Assembly (NCBI GenBank): GCA_029624815.1
Contig: JARSSH010000053.1
Span: 1 to 56,795 of the forward strand
DNA from: Candidatus Competibacter sp.
GTDB taxonomy: Bacteria; Pseudomonadota; Gammaproteobacteria; Competibacterales; Competibacteraceae
Direction: 5' to 3'
Length of the DNA stretch: 56,795 nt
Within the stretch, counting starts at the first letter, position 1; every line of letters begins with the position of its first letter. This document shows, in pieces, positions 25,575 through 36,175 of the stretch. The notes under the pieces were generated by a model. That model saw nothing but the letters and a program-made list of their open reading frames with translations. It was not told the DNA's origin and did not search any database. The position numbers were made by a program, and so were the translations under genes.

Positions 25575-25916
25575 ATGAGCGAGCAGATCGATCGGCAACA
25601 CAAGCAGTTCGCGATCTACGCCGCCGAGGCAATGATTCCCCGCTACCAGCGCGCCTGGGTCTGGGGGGTAGTGGCGTTGGCGATTCTGCTGAGTGGCGTC
25701 GCGGCCGGCTGGTTGTTGAGTGGCGTGGTTTCCGGCCTTCGGTACGGCATTCAGCCGAACAAGCCTTCGCTGACGGTTGGCGGCGCCACGCTGATCCGGC
25801 AACAGGCGGTTAACGAACATCTGCGCATCCGCATCGTCCGCTTGGAACAGGCGCTGAGCAGCGATGCCTGTGGCCCCGAGGCGCTGGAGGCATTAACGCA
25901 AGGCCGTCGCCCTTGA
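25575..25916 (+). CDS. Small single-pass membrane protein, end of Srf-like operon
   Basis: A 113-residue protein starting 10 bases after the SrfA-like stop, with GAGGAGAATCC before the ATG. A hydrophilic N-terminus (SEQIDRQHKQFAIYAAEAMIPRYQ) precedes a transmembrane helix at ~28-55 and a short C-terminal coiled segment with LRIRIVRLEQALSSDACGPEALEAL. No known family recognised. Tight spacing shows it belongs to the operon, and it could be the membrane partner of the SrfA-like protein. About 120 bases of gene-free sequence follow. Confidence 0.65.
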   Translation: MSEQIDRQHKQFAIYAAEAMIPRYQRAWVWGVVALAILLSGVAAGWLLSGVVSGLRYGIQPNKPSLTVGGATLIRQQAVNEHLRIRIVRLEQALSSDACGPEALEALTQGRRP

Positions 25917-26035
25917 TCCAGGGGCTCCTGATCTGGGCTTTCGAGCGTAATCGGGTTCTCGAAACTCGCCAGCGCGGCAATTGCGCAACGCGGTGAAAAT
26001 AGGTAGCGTACCGCGCTTCTCAACGGACAGCGACA

Positions 26036-26581
26036 ATGCGACAGCCCATCATGCGGATTGAATCCCCTCTGTGCCTGTATACCGACGTAGTGCCGCCCGA
26101 GTGGATCGACTACAACGGCCACATGAACGTCGCCTATTACGTCCTGGCATTCGACCATGCCACCGACGCGTTCATGGACTCGCTGGGCATGGGGCAAAGT
26201 TACCGCGATAGCCAACAGTGTTCGGCCTTTGTCGTGGAGACTCATGTGAACTACCAACGCGAACTGGTGGCCGGTGACCCGATGCGCGTAACCACCCAAC
26301 TGCTCGGTTTCGACAGTAAGCGCATCCATCACTTCCACCGTTTGTACCACGCCGATAAAGGGTTTGTCTCCGCCACCACCGAATTGATGGTGATCCACGT
26401 CGATATGGTGGAACGACATAGCACGGCGATGCCCCTGTCGGTGCTGGATCGCTTGAGTGCGTTGATGACCGCTCATATCCAGTTGCCACAGCCGCCGCAA
26501 TCGGGCCGGGTGATGGGGGTGCGCGCCAAGACGCCGACCAGCCGACTTGAAGCGCCGACGCTGCGCTGGCTGTCTCGATGA
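26036..26581 (+). CDS. Hotdog-fold acyl-CoA thioesterase family protein
   Basis: A 181-residue protein of the 4HBT/YbgC-like thioesterase group. The signature EWIDYNGHMNVAYYVLAFDHATD (positions ~26099-26165) includes the catalytic-type Asp/Asn and the HMN segment. A later HVNYQRELVAGDPMRVTTQLLGFD strand follows. Relatives include thioesterases linked to carnitine or betaine metabolism, in which the enzyme hydrolyses betainyl-CoA. The substrate here cannot be told from sequence and there is no metabolic partner next door. It lies between the Srf-like operon and the glycine-zipper gene in the same direction but with its own gap, so it is probably separate. Confidence 0.85.
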   Translation: MRQPIMRIESPLCLYTDVVPPEWIDYNGHMNVAYYVLAFDHATDAFMDSLGMGQSYRDSQQCSAFVVETHVNYQRELVAGDPMRVTTQLLGFDSKRIHHFHRLYHADKGFVSATTELMVIHVDMVERHSTAMPLSVLDRLSALMTAHIQLPQPPQSGRVMGVRAKTPTSRLEAPTLRWLSR

Positions 26582-26684
26582 CCGATTCAATCGCTCGTCC
26601 GAACGGATAGGTCAGCGCTCATTCAGTTTCCCCCGACTACGATGGTCGATGACAGGGTTCATCCATTTTGAGAGGAGCGATGCT

Positions 26685-27023
26685 ATGAACAAGGCGATAC
26701 CGTCTTTGCTGCTTGTGGCCATGCTCGGCGTATCGTCGGCGCCGTGGGCCGGTCCGACGGCCGATGCGATGCTGGGGGGTGCGCTGGGCGGCGCGCTGGG
26801 CGCGGGTGTGGGTTCCGAGTTGGGCGGGCGTGAAGGCGCGATTTTGGGGGGTGCGCTGGGCGGCGCCGCCGGAACCGCGATTACCACCAGACGTTACCGC
26901 CAGCCCAATGTCATTTATGTAGACCGACCCGGTTATCGCGATTACGGGCCACCGTCATACTACCGCCACCCCGGCCGGCACCGAGGGCATCATAAGAAGC
27001 ATCGCCACTATTACGATGACTGA
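26685..27023 (+). CDS. Glycine-zipper surface/outer-membrane protein with His-rich tail
   Basis: A 112-residue exported protein. The signal peptide ends near SSAPWAGP. A glycine-zipper region then repeats the unit GGALGGA twice (GGALGGALGAGVGSELGG and GGALGGAAGTA), typical of small outer-membrane glycine-zipper proteins. The C-terminal ~45 residues are rich in Tyr, His, Arg and Lys (YYRHPGRHRGHHKKHRHYY), which could bind metal or anionic surfaces. ATG 26685 follows GAGGAGC. The zipper repeat is visible at DNA level as two near-identical GGGGGGTGCGCTGGGCGGCG blocks. Function is unknown. It is convergent with ureC. Confidence 0.75.
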   Translation: MNKAIPSLLLVAMLGVSSAPWAGPTADAMLGGALGGALGAGVGSELGGREGAILGGALGGAAGTAITTRRYRQPNVIYVDRPGYRDYGPPSYYRHPGRHRGHHKKHRHYYDD

Positions 27024-27069
27024 GCGGACCATCGCTTCGGCTTACACCGCTTGAGGTCTGGTCTCGTCA

Positions 27070-27114
27070 GTGCTTCGGACGTGGATGCGATCGGCCGCGA
27101 CCTAACCGAAGCAC
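27070..27114. terminator. Hairpin between convergent genes
   Basis: A 9-base inverted repeat (gtgcttcgg / ccgaagcac) with a 27-base loop lies between the glycine-zipper gene and the end of ureC. It is a possible bidirectional terminator; no T run follows closely. Confidence 0.35.
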
Positions 27115-27118
27115 GACT

Positions 27119-28842
<1,724 letters not shown>

Positions 28843-28846
<4 letters not shown>

Positions 28847-29160
28847 GGCTGCTTCTCCAGCGGTCCCATGATCTCGGCCCGAAAGCCGTGCACTTCCCGC
28901 GCGCCGACGTAATCGACCAATTCCACTTCGCGTTCCTGACCCGGCTCGAAGCGCACGGCGGTGCCAGCGGGGATGTCCAGCCGGTATCCCCGCGCCAGTG
29001 CCCGGTCGAAGCGCAGCGCCGGGTTGGTCTCGGCGAAGTGGTAATGCGAGCCGACCTGGATCGGCCGGTCGCCGGTGTTGGCCACGCTCAGTCGCCGCGC
29101 GCGGCGGCCGGCATTGAGTTCGAGGTCACCGGCGGCGGTGACGATTTCACCGGGGATCAT
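28843..29160 (-). CDS. ureB: Urease beta subunit
   Basis: A 105-residue structural subunit of urease with the expected opening [18 protein letters not shown] and the conserved [22 protein letters not shown] block (positions ~29070-29000). ATG 29160 is 11 bases after ureA, and its stop overlaps the ureC start (ATGA), so stoichiometric translation with ureC is expected. Confidence 0.96.
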
Positions 29161-29171
29161 GGGCGTTCTCC

Positions 29172-29474
29172 TCAGGGAATCGGGTGGTGCACGGTCACCA
29201 GTTTGGTGCCGTCCGGGAAGGTGGCCTCGATCTGTACTTCGGGGATCATCTCCGGGATCCCTTCCATGACCTCGTCGCGGGTCAGCAGGGTGCGGCCATG
29301 GCTCATCAGTTCCGCCACGCTCTTGCCTTCGCGCGCGCCTTCCAGCAGGGCACAGGAAATATAGGCGACGGTTTCCGGATAATTGAGTTTCAGGCCCTTG
29401 GCCTTGCGCCGTTCCGCCAGCAGGCCGGCGGTGAACAGCAGCAGCTTGTCTTTTTCGCGGGGCGTGAGTTCCAT
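29172..29474 (-). CDS. ureA: Urease gamma subunit
   Basis: A 100-residue subunit beginning [16 protein letters not shown], with the conserved [24 protein letters not shown] segment (positions ~29400-29330) and the C-terminal [10 protein letters not shown]. Exactly the family length. It lies between ureD and ureB in the common ureDABC order. Confidence 0.97.
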   Translation of the reverse strand: MELTPREKDKLLLFTAGLLAERRKAKGLKLNYPETVAYISCALLEGAREGKSVAELMSHGRTLLTRDEVMEGIPEMIPEVQIEATFPDGTKLVTVHHPIP

Positions 29475-29492
29475 GAACGTTCTCGCACGGGG

Positions 29493-30332
29493 TCAGGTGG
29501 TCCAGAAACGGGAGGGGCAGGGCGGACGGTTCAATAGCGCCGGTCGGAGCAAGCCCCATGCCAGGATCAGAAGCTGGCGGGCCATGGTCGCCGATGGGCC
29601 CAGATAGCGACACACCAGCACGCCATCCAACTGACTGACGGATACCCTGGCCTCGCCAGCCGGCGGTTCCAGGGCGGCGCGCAAATCGGCCACCAGGCCC
29701 GGCGGCGAACCGGCGGCGAGCAGGGTAGCGCTGGCCGGTTGGCCTTGCAGTCCCCAGTGAGCGGCGAGCACCGGCTCTCCACCAGTATAGCGGCCCTGTT
29801 CCAGGTAGAGCGGTTCGCCGTCGCGCCACAGTTCGAAATGCTGTCGGCACTCGCCGTGTTCGAATCGCTCGCCAGCCGCCGGTCGGCCCAGGCAGAGGAT
29901 TTCCCAACCCAGAAAGCGCGCATCGCCCTGCAAGTCGATCCGGGTCGAAGCATGTATCCGGGCGCCCTGGTAGACGATGTTTTCCTGCGGCAACCATTCC
30001 AACGCCGCCCCGGTGGCGACGGTCAGATGTTGACGTTGTCGGGCGAACGAACCCGCGCTGCGGTAAAATTTGCCGGCGGCCGGGGTGGTGAGCAGCGCGT
30101 GGGCGCCCGAATCGAGAGTAGCGTCGATCCGCAGTCGATCGCCGCCGACCACGCCGCCGGGGGGATGAAGAATCGCAACGTGGCAGACCTCTTTTCCCTC
30201 GGGATAGAACGGCCGCTGCACTTGCAAAGGGCCGCGATGCGCGCATTGCCCCAGGATGGTGCGCTGGGCCTGGCGCTGAAAGCCGAGGTGCAGATGGGCT
30301 TGCCAGCCCGTGGCGGATGCGGTCGAAGTCAT
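29493..30332 (-). CDS. ureD: Urease accessory protein UreD/UreH
   Basis: A 279-residue accessory protein that holds apo-urease during nickel insertion with UreF and UreG. Visible family features are [23 protein letters not shown] near the start, [13 protein letters not shown], and [11 protein letters not shown]; the C-terminus has [11 protein letters not shown] 30332 fits the family N-terminus although no strong ribosome site precedes it. It heads the minus-strand ureDABC unit, divergent from bioH across a ~190-base gap. UreE, UreF and UreG, needed for activation, must be elsewhere if the enzyme is functional. Confidence 0.93.
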   Translation of the reverse strand: MTSTASATGWQAHLHLGFQRQAQRTILGQCAHRGPLQVQRPFYPEGKEVCHVAILHPPGGVVGGDRLRIDATLDSGAHALLTTPAAGKFYRSAGSFARQRQHLTVATGAALEWLPQENIVYQGARIHASTRIDLQGDARFLGWEILCLGRPAAGERFEHGECRQHFELWRDGEPLYLEQGRYTGGEPVLAAHWGLQGQPASATLLAAGSPPGLVADLRAALEPPAGEARVSVSQLDGVLVCRYLGPSATMARQLLILAWGLLRPALLNRPPCPSRFWTT

Positions 30333-30523
30333 GGCGCCATGCGATAGCTCGGATCGGTGGGATGGCGGATATTGTAACCTCCCGCCGGAAATCGCACCGC
30401 ACCCGCTGAACCCGGTAGGATAATCGCGATCCCCGTTCGATACGGCCGATATCGGCCTGGATCGGGTGCTGCTTACGGAACAGGATCGTTGACTTGGAGG
30501 CTTGAACGCTTGGAACCATCCGC

Positions 30524-31345
30524 ATGGTGAACTCATCCATTGACGGCGATAAAGTGCCGGAAACGAGCCTTGTTGCAACCTCGCTTTACACCGAAACCAT
30601 GGGTACGGGACCGGATGTGGTGCTGGTGCATGGCTGGGGCATGCATTCCGGCGTCTGGGAAGACGTGGTGGAAGCTCTGCTCGATCATTATCGGGTGACC
30701 CTATTGGATTTGCCGGGACATGGTTATAGCCGGTCGACGACCGCCGGTCATACCCTGAACGATCTAGCTTCCACGCTGGCGGTCGCGACACCGGCGCCGG
30801 CCGCATGGGTAGGGTGGTCGCTGGGTGGGTTGGTCGCGCAACGGGTGGCGCTGGCCGCCCCGGAGCGGGTCAGCCGGTTGGTGCTGGTCAACAGCACGTC
30901 CTGTTTCGTGCAACGACCCGACTGGCCGCATGGCATTGCCCGGCCGGTGCTGCGCCGCTTTGCGGAGGAGTTGCGGCAGGATCACCGGGCCGTGCTCAAG
31001 CGCTTCATCGCCCTGGAAGTGCACGGCAGCGAACATGCAAGCGCGCAATTGCACCGCCTTAAGGCCATGCTGTTCCAGCATGGACAGCCGAACGTGGCGG
31101 CTCTGGAGGATGGTTTGGCGATCCTGGAGGCCAGTGACCTGCGCGCCCAGTTGCCACGCATCGCCTGCCCGAGCCTGCTATTGATGGGGCAGCGCGACCA
31201 GTTGGTGCCGGCGGCGGCCGGCGAGGCCATGCGGGATTTGCTACCGGACGCGCGCCTGCATGTCTTTCCTCGCGCCGGCCACGCGCCGTTCTTTTCGCAC
31301 TTGCCGGAATTCGTGGCCGAATTGCGAGCGTTTCTCGATGCATGA
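30524..31345 (+). CDS. bioH: Pimeloyl-[ACP] methyl ester carboxylesterase BioH
   Basis: A 273-residue alpha/beta hydrolase that ends pimeloyl-ACP synthesis for biotin by removing the methyl ester put on by BioC. The oxyanion region [13 protein letters not shown], nucleophile elbow GWSLGGLVA, aspartate in [12 protein letters not shown] and histidine in [12 protein letters not shown] make the complete triad. The first ~20 residues before [11 protein letters not shown] are longer than in most BioH and may reflect an internal start, but no better start with a ribosome site is evident. It overlaps bioC by eight bases, which confirms the assignment against other hydrolases. Confidence 0.92.
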   Translation: MVNSSIDGDKVPETSLVATSLYTETMGTGPDVVLVHGWGMHSGVWEDVVEALLDHYRVTLLDLPGHGYSRSTTAGHTLNDLASTLAVATPAPAAWVGWSLGGLVAQRVALAAPERVSRLVLVNSTSCFVQRPDWPHGIARPVLRRFAEELRQDHRAVLKRFIALEVHGSEHASAQLHRLKAMLFQHGQPNVAALEDGLAILEASDLRAQLPRIACPSLLLMGQRDQLVPAAAGEAMRDLLPDARLHVFPRAGHAPFFSHLPEFVAELRAFLDA

Positions 31346-32225
31346 ACCTTCCGATAGCCCCTTTACGCTCGACCGGCATCGGCTGCGCCGGGCATTCGAG
31401 CGGGCGGCGGCCAGCTACGACCAAGCCGCCGTCCTGCAACGCGAGATCGGTGGCCGACTGCTGGAACGGTTGGATCTGATCACACTCAAGCCTGAATCGA
31501 TCGTCGATGTCGGCTGTGGAACCGGGGCGATCACGGCGGCGCTGCTGAAGAAATATCGCAAGGCCCGGGTGATCGGGCTGGAACGGGCGCCGGCCATGGT
31601 GGCGGTCGCCCGCAAGCGCGCACCCTGGCTGCGCACCTTGCACGGCGTGGTCGGTGAAGCCGAGGCGTTGCCATTGGCCACCGCCAGTTGCGATCTGATC
31701 TTTTCCAACCTCGCCCTGCAATGGACGCTGGATTTGGACCGCGCGTTCGCCGAGTTTCAGCGGGTGCTCAAGCCGGGCGGCGTACTGCTGTTCAGCACGC
31801 TGGGGCCCGATACGCTGCTCGAACTGCGTCGCGCTTGGGCGGCGGCCGATTCCTATCACCACGTCAACGCTTTTTTCGATATGCACGATATCGGCGATGC
31901 CTTGATGCGGACCCGTTTGGCCGAACCGGTGATGGACACCGAGCGGCTGACGCTTACCTATCGGGATGTGGATGGGCTGATAAGCGACCTCAGGGCGCTC
32001 GGCGCCGGCAATGTAACCGCCGGCCGACCTCGCGGCCTGACGAGCAGGAGGCGGATGCGAGCCATGCGGGAGAGCTACGAACGATACCGCCGCCCCGATG
32101 GCTTGCTACCAGTCGCCTGCGAGGTGGTTTACGGCCACGCTTGGGGGCCGCGCCCTGGCCCATCGCGTTCGCCGACGGGACCGGCGGTTTTTCCGCTGTC
32201 GCAACTGCGCCGCCGCGATCGGTAA
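31338..32225 (+). CDS. bioC: Malonyl-[ACP] O-methyltransferase BioC
   Basis: A 295-residue SAM methyltransferase that disguises malonyl-ACP as its methyl ester to start pimelate synthesis. The BioC opening RRAFERAAASYDQAAVLQREIGGRLLERL (positions ~31384-31475), motif I VDVGCGTGAITAALL, and NLALQWTLDLDRAFAEFQRVLKPGGVLLFSTLG are characteristic. ATG 31338 lies inside the end of bioH, so the two are coupled. The C-terminus ends with EVVYGHAWGP, also typical. Biotin synthesis genes bioBFDA are not in the window; birA at 51.7 kb is not adjacent. Confidence 0.93.
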   Translation: MHEPSDSPFTLDRHRLRRAFERAAASYDQAAVLQREIGGRLLERLDLITLKPESIVDVGCGTGAITAALLKKYRKARVIGLERAPAMVAVARKRAPWLRTLHGVVGEAEALPLATASCDLIFSNLALQWTLDLDRAFAEFQRVLKPGGVLLFSTLGPDTLLELRRAWAAADSYHHVNAFFDMHDIGDALMRTRLAEPVMDTERLTLTYRDVDGLISDLRALGAGNVTAGRPRGLTSRRRMRAMRESYERYRRPDGLLPVACEVVYGHAWGPRPGPSRSPTGPAVFPLSQLRRRDR

Positions 32226-32299
32226 GGCGGCTAAAGCGTAATTTCACCGCTTGCGCATTCAATCGGCAGAGTACAAATCCCTAGTTTTGGGCAAGGGTA

Positions 32300-32328
32300 T
32301 TGACAAGAGCCGCGTATCCCGTTACTTG
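32300..32328 (+). promoter_or_regulatory. Candidate sigma-70 promoter before the oxidase operon
   Basis: A perfect TTGACA (32300-32305) with a 17-base spacer to TACTTG (32323-32328), 38 bases before the DUF2244 gene. The -10 match is weak. Confidence 0.4.
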
Positions 32329-32365
32329 TTAATAAGGCAAGGCAAAGCAGGGGAATTGCCGGGTT

Positions 32366-32848
32366 ATGGTCGCGGTCGAGAGCGGTACGGCAGAGTGTCA
32401 ATATTGTTATGTGCTTCGCCCCAACCGATCGCTGTCGTGGCGGCAAAATCTGGGGGTATTCGGCGGTTTGTGCCTGGTGACCCTGATGCTGGTGGCGCCC
32501 CTGGTCGCCATGGGGTTCTGGCTGGTGTTGCCGTTCGCCGGTCTGGAACTGCTGGCGGTGGGAATCGGGCTATACTATGCGACCTGCCGCTGTCATGAAT
32601 GTGAAGTGATCTGTGTCGCGGCGGACAGCATCCGGATCGAACGGGGTCGACGACGCCCTCGGCAGCGCTGGGTGCTGACCCGGCATTGGGCGCGGGTGGT
32701 GCTGACAGCTTGCCCCCGGCAGTGGTATCCGAGCCGCTTGCAGATCCGCGCCCAGGGCAGGACTGTTGAGATTGGCCGCTTTCTGGTCGAAGAAGAACGG
32801 TGCGAGTTGGCCCGGGAACTGACCCGTTGCCTTCGCGCCAATCCATGA
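32366..32848 (+). CDS. DUF2244 membrane protein
   Basis: A 160-residue inner-membrane protein with two closely spaced transmembrane helices (about 28-65: GGLCLVTLMLVAPLVAMGFWLVLPFAGLEL, positions ~32460-32550) after the motif LRPNRSLSWRQ, which is the DUF2244 signature. The C-terminal ~85 residues form a cytoplasmic basic domain. The function of the family is unknown, but DUF2244 genes commonly precede cytochrome c oxidase operons in proteobacteria, as here, 115 bases before coxB. A second cysteine pair near the N-terminus (CQYC) and another after the helices (CRCHEC) could bind metal, which is speculation. Confidence 0.8.
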   Translation: MVAVESGTAECQYCYVLRPNRSLSWRQNLGVFGGLCLVTLMLVAPLVAMGFWLVLPFAGLELLAVGIGLYYATCRCHECEVICVAADSIRIERGRRRPRQRWVLTRHWARVVLTACPRQWYPSRLQIRAQGRTVEIGRFLVEEERCELARELTRCLRANP

Positions 32849-32963
32849 AGCGCTCTACCTTTTGATATGGCCGGAGTCGATCCGGCTGTTTTGTGCGTTT
32901 TACACCCGACGCCGCCGGCATCCGCAAGACCGGGCGCGTCCAACTATCCGGACGAGGAGGAGT

Positions 32964-33818
32964 ATGGCAACCAGTCGCATCGCGCACGGGGGCGGCATCG
33001 CCTTGAGTGCAGCACTATCGTTGGCGTGGAGCATGGGTGCGCACGCCGATTTGGCGTTGAACATGCCGCAGGGCGTCACCGCCATCAGCCATGATGTTTA
33101 CGATCTGCACATGCTGATCTTCTGGATTTGCGTGGCCATTGGCGTAGTGGTGTTCGGAGTCATGTTCTGGTCAATCTACCACCACCGCAAATCGCGCGGC
33201 GCGGTGCCTGCCCAGTTCCACGAAAGCACCTTGGTCGAAGTGCTGTGGACGATTGTCCCGATGCTGATTCTGATCGGCATGGCGGTTCCCGCCACCGGCA
33301 CCTTGGTGCGCATGGCCGACGCTCGGGATGCCGAGCTGACCATCAAGGTGACCGGCTATCAGTGGCGCTGGCAGTACGATTACCTGGATGACGGCGTCAA
33401 GTTCTTCAGCACGCTTTCCACCCCCCAGGCCCAGATCCGCAATGTTGCCGCCAAGGACGAGCATTATCTGCTGGAAGTGGACAACCCGCTGGTGGTGCCG
33501 GTCGGCAAGAAAATCCGCATCCTGACCACCTCCGCCGACGTAATCCATTCCTGGTGGGTGCCCGATCTGGGCTGGAAGAAAGACGCCATTCCCGGTTTCA
33601 TCAACGAAAACTGGACGCTGATCGAGAAACCCGGCGTTTACCGCGGCCAGTGCGCCGAACTGTGCGGCAGAGATCACGGTTTCATGCCGGTTGTCGTCAA
33701 GGCTGTGCCGGAGGCGGAGTTCCAACAATGGCTGGAACAGATGAAGAAAAATCCAACCCCGCAAACCGCGCGTAACGATTCGCGGCCCTCCACCGTACCC
33801 GGAGATCAGACTCTATGA
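32964..33818 (+). CDS. coxB: Cytochrome c oxidase subunit II (aa3 type)
   Basis: A 284-residue subunit carrying the CuA electron-entry site. ATG 32964 follows GAGGAGG. A signal peptide (ending near AHADL) is followed by two transmembrane helices and the periplasmic cupredoxin domain. CuA ligands are visible as His in IHSWWVPDLG and Cys/Cys/His/Met in CAELCGRDHGFM. The aromatic electron-transfer patch YQWRWQYDY is present. There is no C-terminal cytochrome c domain, so this is aa3 and not caa3. It overlaps coxA by four bases. Confidence 0.96.
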   Translation: MATSRIAHGGGIALSAALSLAWSMGAHADLALNMPQGVTAISHDVYDLHMLIFWICVAIGVVVFGVMFWSIYHHRKSRGAVPAQFHESTLVEVLWTIVPMLILIGMAVPATGTLVRMADARDAELTIKVTGYQWRWQYDYLDDGVKFFSTLSTPQAQIRNVAAKDEHYLLEVDNPLVVPVGKKIRILTTSADVIHSWWVPDLGWKKDAIPGFINENWTLIEKPGVYRGQCAELCGRDHGFMPVVVKAVPEAEFQQWLEQMKKNPTPQTARNDSRPSTVPGDQTL

Positions 33819-35407
33819 GCACGGCATCGCACACCACCGACCATGGCCACGATCACGATCACGATCATGGGCCGGCGCGCGGCCTGAGCCGCTGGATACT
33901 GACCACGAATCATAAGGATATCGGTACGTTGTACCTGCTGTTTTCCCTGGCGATGTTTTTTGTCGGCGGGGCAATGGCGCTGGTGATTCGCGCCGAACTG
34001 TTCGAGCCAGGCTTGCAAGTTGTCGATCCGCATTTCTTCAATCAGATGACCACCCTACACGCGCTGGTGATGATTTTCGGCGCGGTGATGCCCGCCTTCG
34101 TCGGCTTGGCCAACTGGCTGATTCCGATGATGGTCGGTGCGCCGGACATGGCGCTGCCGCGCATGAACAACTGGTCGTTCTGGATCATGCCGTTTGCGTT
34201 CACCCTGCTGCTGTCCACCTTGTTCATGCCCGGCGGCGGTCCGGCCGGCGGCTGGACTTTGTATCCGCCATTGGTGTTGCAAACGGGAAGCGCCTTTCCG
34301 TTCGTGATCCTAGCGGTGCACATGATGGGCGCTTCCTCGATCATGGGCGCGATCAACATCATCGCCACCATTCTCAACCTGCGTGCGCCCGGCATGACCC
34401 TGATGAAGATGCCGCTGTTCGTGTGGACCTGGCTGATCACCGCGTTCCTGCTGATCGCGGTGATGCCGGTGCTGGCCGGTACGGTGACCATGCTGCTGAC
34501 CGACAAGTTCTTCGGTACTTCGTTTTTCAACGCCGCCGGTGGCGGCGACCCGGTGATGTTCCAGCATATCTTCTGGTTTTTCGGCCATCCCGAGGTCTAC
34601 ATCATGATTTTGCCGGCGTTCGGGGTCATTTCGCAGATCATTCCGACTTTCGCCCGCAAGCCGCTGTTCGGCTACGCATCGATGGTCTACGCCACCGCCT
34701 CGATCGCCTTTCTGTCGTTCATCGTCTGGGCGCACCACATGTTCACGGTGGGGATGCCGCTGGCCGGCGAACTGTTTTTCATGTACGCGACCATGCTGAT
34801 CGCGGTGCCGACCGGGGTGAAGGTGTTCAACTGGGTCTCGACCATGTGGCGTGGCGCGATGACCTTCGAAACGCCGATGCTGTTCGCCATCGCCTTCGTG
34901 ATTCTGTTTACCATCGGCGGTTTCTCCGGGCTGATGCTGGCGATCGCGCCGGCCGATTTCCAGTACCACGACACCTATTTCGTGGTGGCGCACTTCCACT
35001 ATGTGCTGGTGCCGGGCGCGGTGTTCTCGATCATGGCGGCCGCCTATTACTGGCTGCCGAAGTGGACCGGCCACATGTACAACGAAAAGCTGGGCAAGCT
35101 GCATTTCTGGTTGTCGGTCATCGGGGTCAACGTGTTGTTCTTCCCGCAGCATTTCCTGGGGCTGGCCGGCATGCCGCGCCGTATCCCCGACTACGCCCTG
35201 CAGTTTACCGAGTTCAACATGGTGTCCACGGTCGGCGCGTTCCTCTTCGGCTTCTCGCAACTGTTCTTCCTTTATAACGTCATCCAGACCATTCGCGGTG
35301 GCGCGAAGGCGACGGACCAGGTTTGGGAAGGCGCGGAGGGTTTGGAATGGACCCTGAGTTCGCCGCCACCGTACCACACCTTCACCACCGCGCCCGAAAT
35401 CAAGTGA
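33815..35407 (+). CDS. coxA: Cytochrome c oxidase subunit I (aa3 type)
   Basis: A 530-residue, twelve-helix catalytic subunit with heme a and the heme a3-CuB centre. The CuB motif WFFGHPEVYIMILPAFG, the WAHHMFTVG histidine pair, the K-channel region FNWVSTMWRG, and HDTYFVVAHFHYVLV with heme ligands are all present. An unusual His/Asp-rich N-terminus (DHGHDHDHDHG, residues ~9-19) precedes the first helix and may bind metal. The start ATG overlaps the coxB stop, so the two are translated together. Confidence 0.97.
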   Translation: MSTASHTTDHGHDHDHDHGPARGLSRWILTTNHKDIGTLYLLFSLAMFFVGGAMALVIRAELFEPGLQVVDPHFFNQMTTLHALVMIFGAVMPAFVGLANWLIPMMVGAPDMALPRMNNWSFWIMPFAFTLLLSTLFMPGGGPAGGWTLYPPLVLQTGSAFPFVILAVHMMGASSIMGAINIIATILNLRAPGMTLMKMPLFVWTWLITAFLLIAVMPVLAGTVTMLLTDKFFGTSFFNAAGGGDPVMFQHIFWFFGHPEVYIMILPAFGVISQIIPTFARKPLFGYASMVYATASIAFLSFIVWAHHMFTVGMPLAGELFFMYATMLIAVPTGVKVFNWVSTMWRGAMTFETPMLFAIAFVILFTIGGFSGLMLAIAPADFQYHDTYFVVAHFHYVLVPGAVFSIMAAAYYWLPKWTGHMYNEKLGKLHFWLSVIGVNVLFFPQHFLGLAGMPRRIPDYALQFTEFNMVSTVGAFLFGFSQLFFLYNVIQTIRGGAKATDQVWEGAEGLEWTLSSPPPYHTFTTAPEIK

Positions 35408-35553
35408 GCGTGCAAGCAGAGCCAAAAAACGCGGCCAAATCCGTCGGCGCCAACGATCGCGCCGCGCGGGTTGGCCGCACGGCGTTTGCGCTGGCGGTAC
35501 TGGCCGCGGTGTTCTATGCTGGCTTCATTTTGATGATGGCGGTCTCTTCTTGA
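35404..35553 (+). CDS. Small single-helix cytochrome oxidase assembly protein
   Basis: A 49-residue protein starting at GTG 35404 inside the coxA stop (GTGA). A basic, hydrophilic N-terminus is followed by one helix AFALAVLAAVFYAGFILMMAV. Small proteins at this place, between subunit I and Cox11, are found widely in proteobacterial oxidase operons and are called small assembly proteins; their precise role is uncertain. A start inside the coxA gene would also keep the frame, but position and overlap favour the GTG. Confidence 0.72.
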   Translation: MSVQAEPKNAAKSVGANDRAARVGRTAFALAVLAAVFYAGFILMMAVSS

Positions 35554-35566
35554 TCGTGGAGGGGCG

Positions 35567-36121
35567 ATGACGATGGGAACTCGGGAAGCACTGGCGGTCG
35601 CGAACCGGCGGATGGTGCGACGCCTGCTGTTGTTGACGGCGGCGATGTTTGGCTTCGGTTTCGCCCTGGTGCCGTTGTACGATGTGTTGTGTGAGATCAC
35701 CGGCTTGAACGGCAAGACCAATGGCCGCGCGGTGGCGGCGGTGGAGCCGATGAAGATCGATGAATCGCGCACGGTGACCGTGGAGTTCGTCGCCAACCTG
35801 AATGTGGGCGCGCCCTGGGAGTTCGCGCCACGGGTCACCCGCATGCAGGTGCATCCCGGCCGGTTCTACCAAACCCATTTTTTGGCCAAGAACCTAGCCA
35901 ATCAGCCGATGACCGGTCAGGCGATACCCAGCGTTGCACCGGGATTGGCGGCATCGCATTTTCAGAAGATCGAGTGCTTCTGTTTCAACCGCCAGCGGTT
36001 CCAGGTCGGGGAAGGGAAGGAAATGCCGGTCACATTCCGCATCGACCCGGATTTGCCGCCTGACGTGCGCACGGTGACGCTGTCTTATACTTTTTTCAGA
36101 ATCGACGACGCGGGTGGTTGA
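35567..36121 (+). CDS. ctaG: Cytochrome c oxidase assembly protein Cox11/CtaG
   Basis: A 184-residue membrane-anchored copper chaperone that delivers copper to the CuB site of subunit I. One transmembrane helix near the N-terminus (RRLLLLTAAMFGFGFALVPLY) is followed by the periplasmic immunoglobulin-like domain with the copper-binding motif ECFCFN near residue 137 and VTFRIDPDLPPDVRTVTLSYTFF at the end. Either ATG 35567 or ATG 35573 could be the start (GGAGG precedes both at poor distances). Between coxA and coxC, as usual. Confidence 0.94.
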   Translation: MTMGTREALAVANRRMVRRLLLLTAAMFGFGFALVPLYDVLCEITGLNGKTNGRAVAAVEPMKIDESRTVTVEFVANLNVGAPWEFAPRVTRMQVHPGRFYQTHFLAKNLANQPMTGQAIPSVAPGLAASHFQKIECFCFNRQRFQVGEGKEMPVTFRIDPDLPPDVRTVTLSYTFFRIDDAGG

Positions 36122-36175
36122 TGGACGATCACCCGCTGCCAATGAATGCCCATGCCTGATAAGGGGGAGATACCA

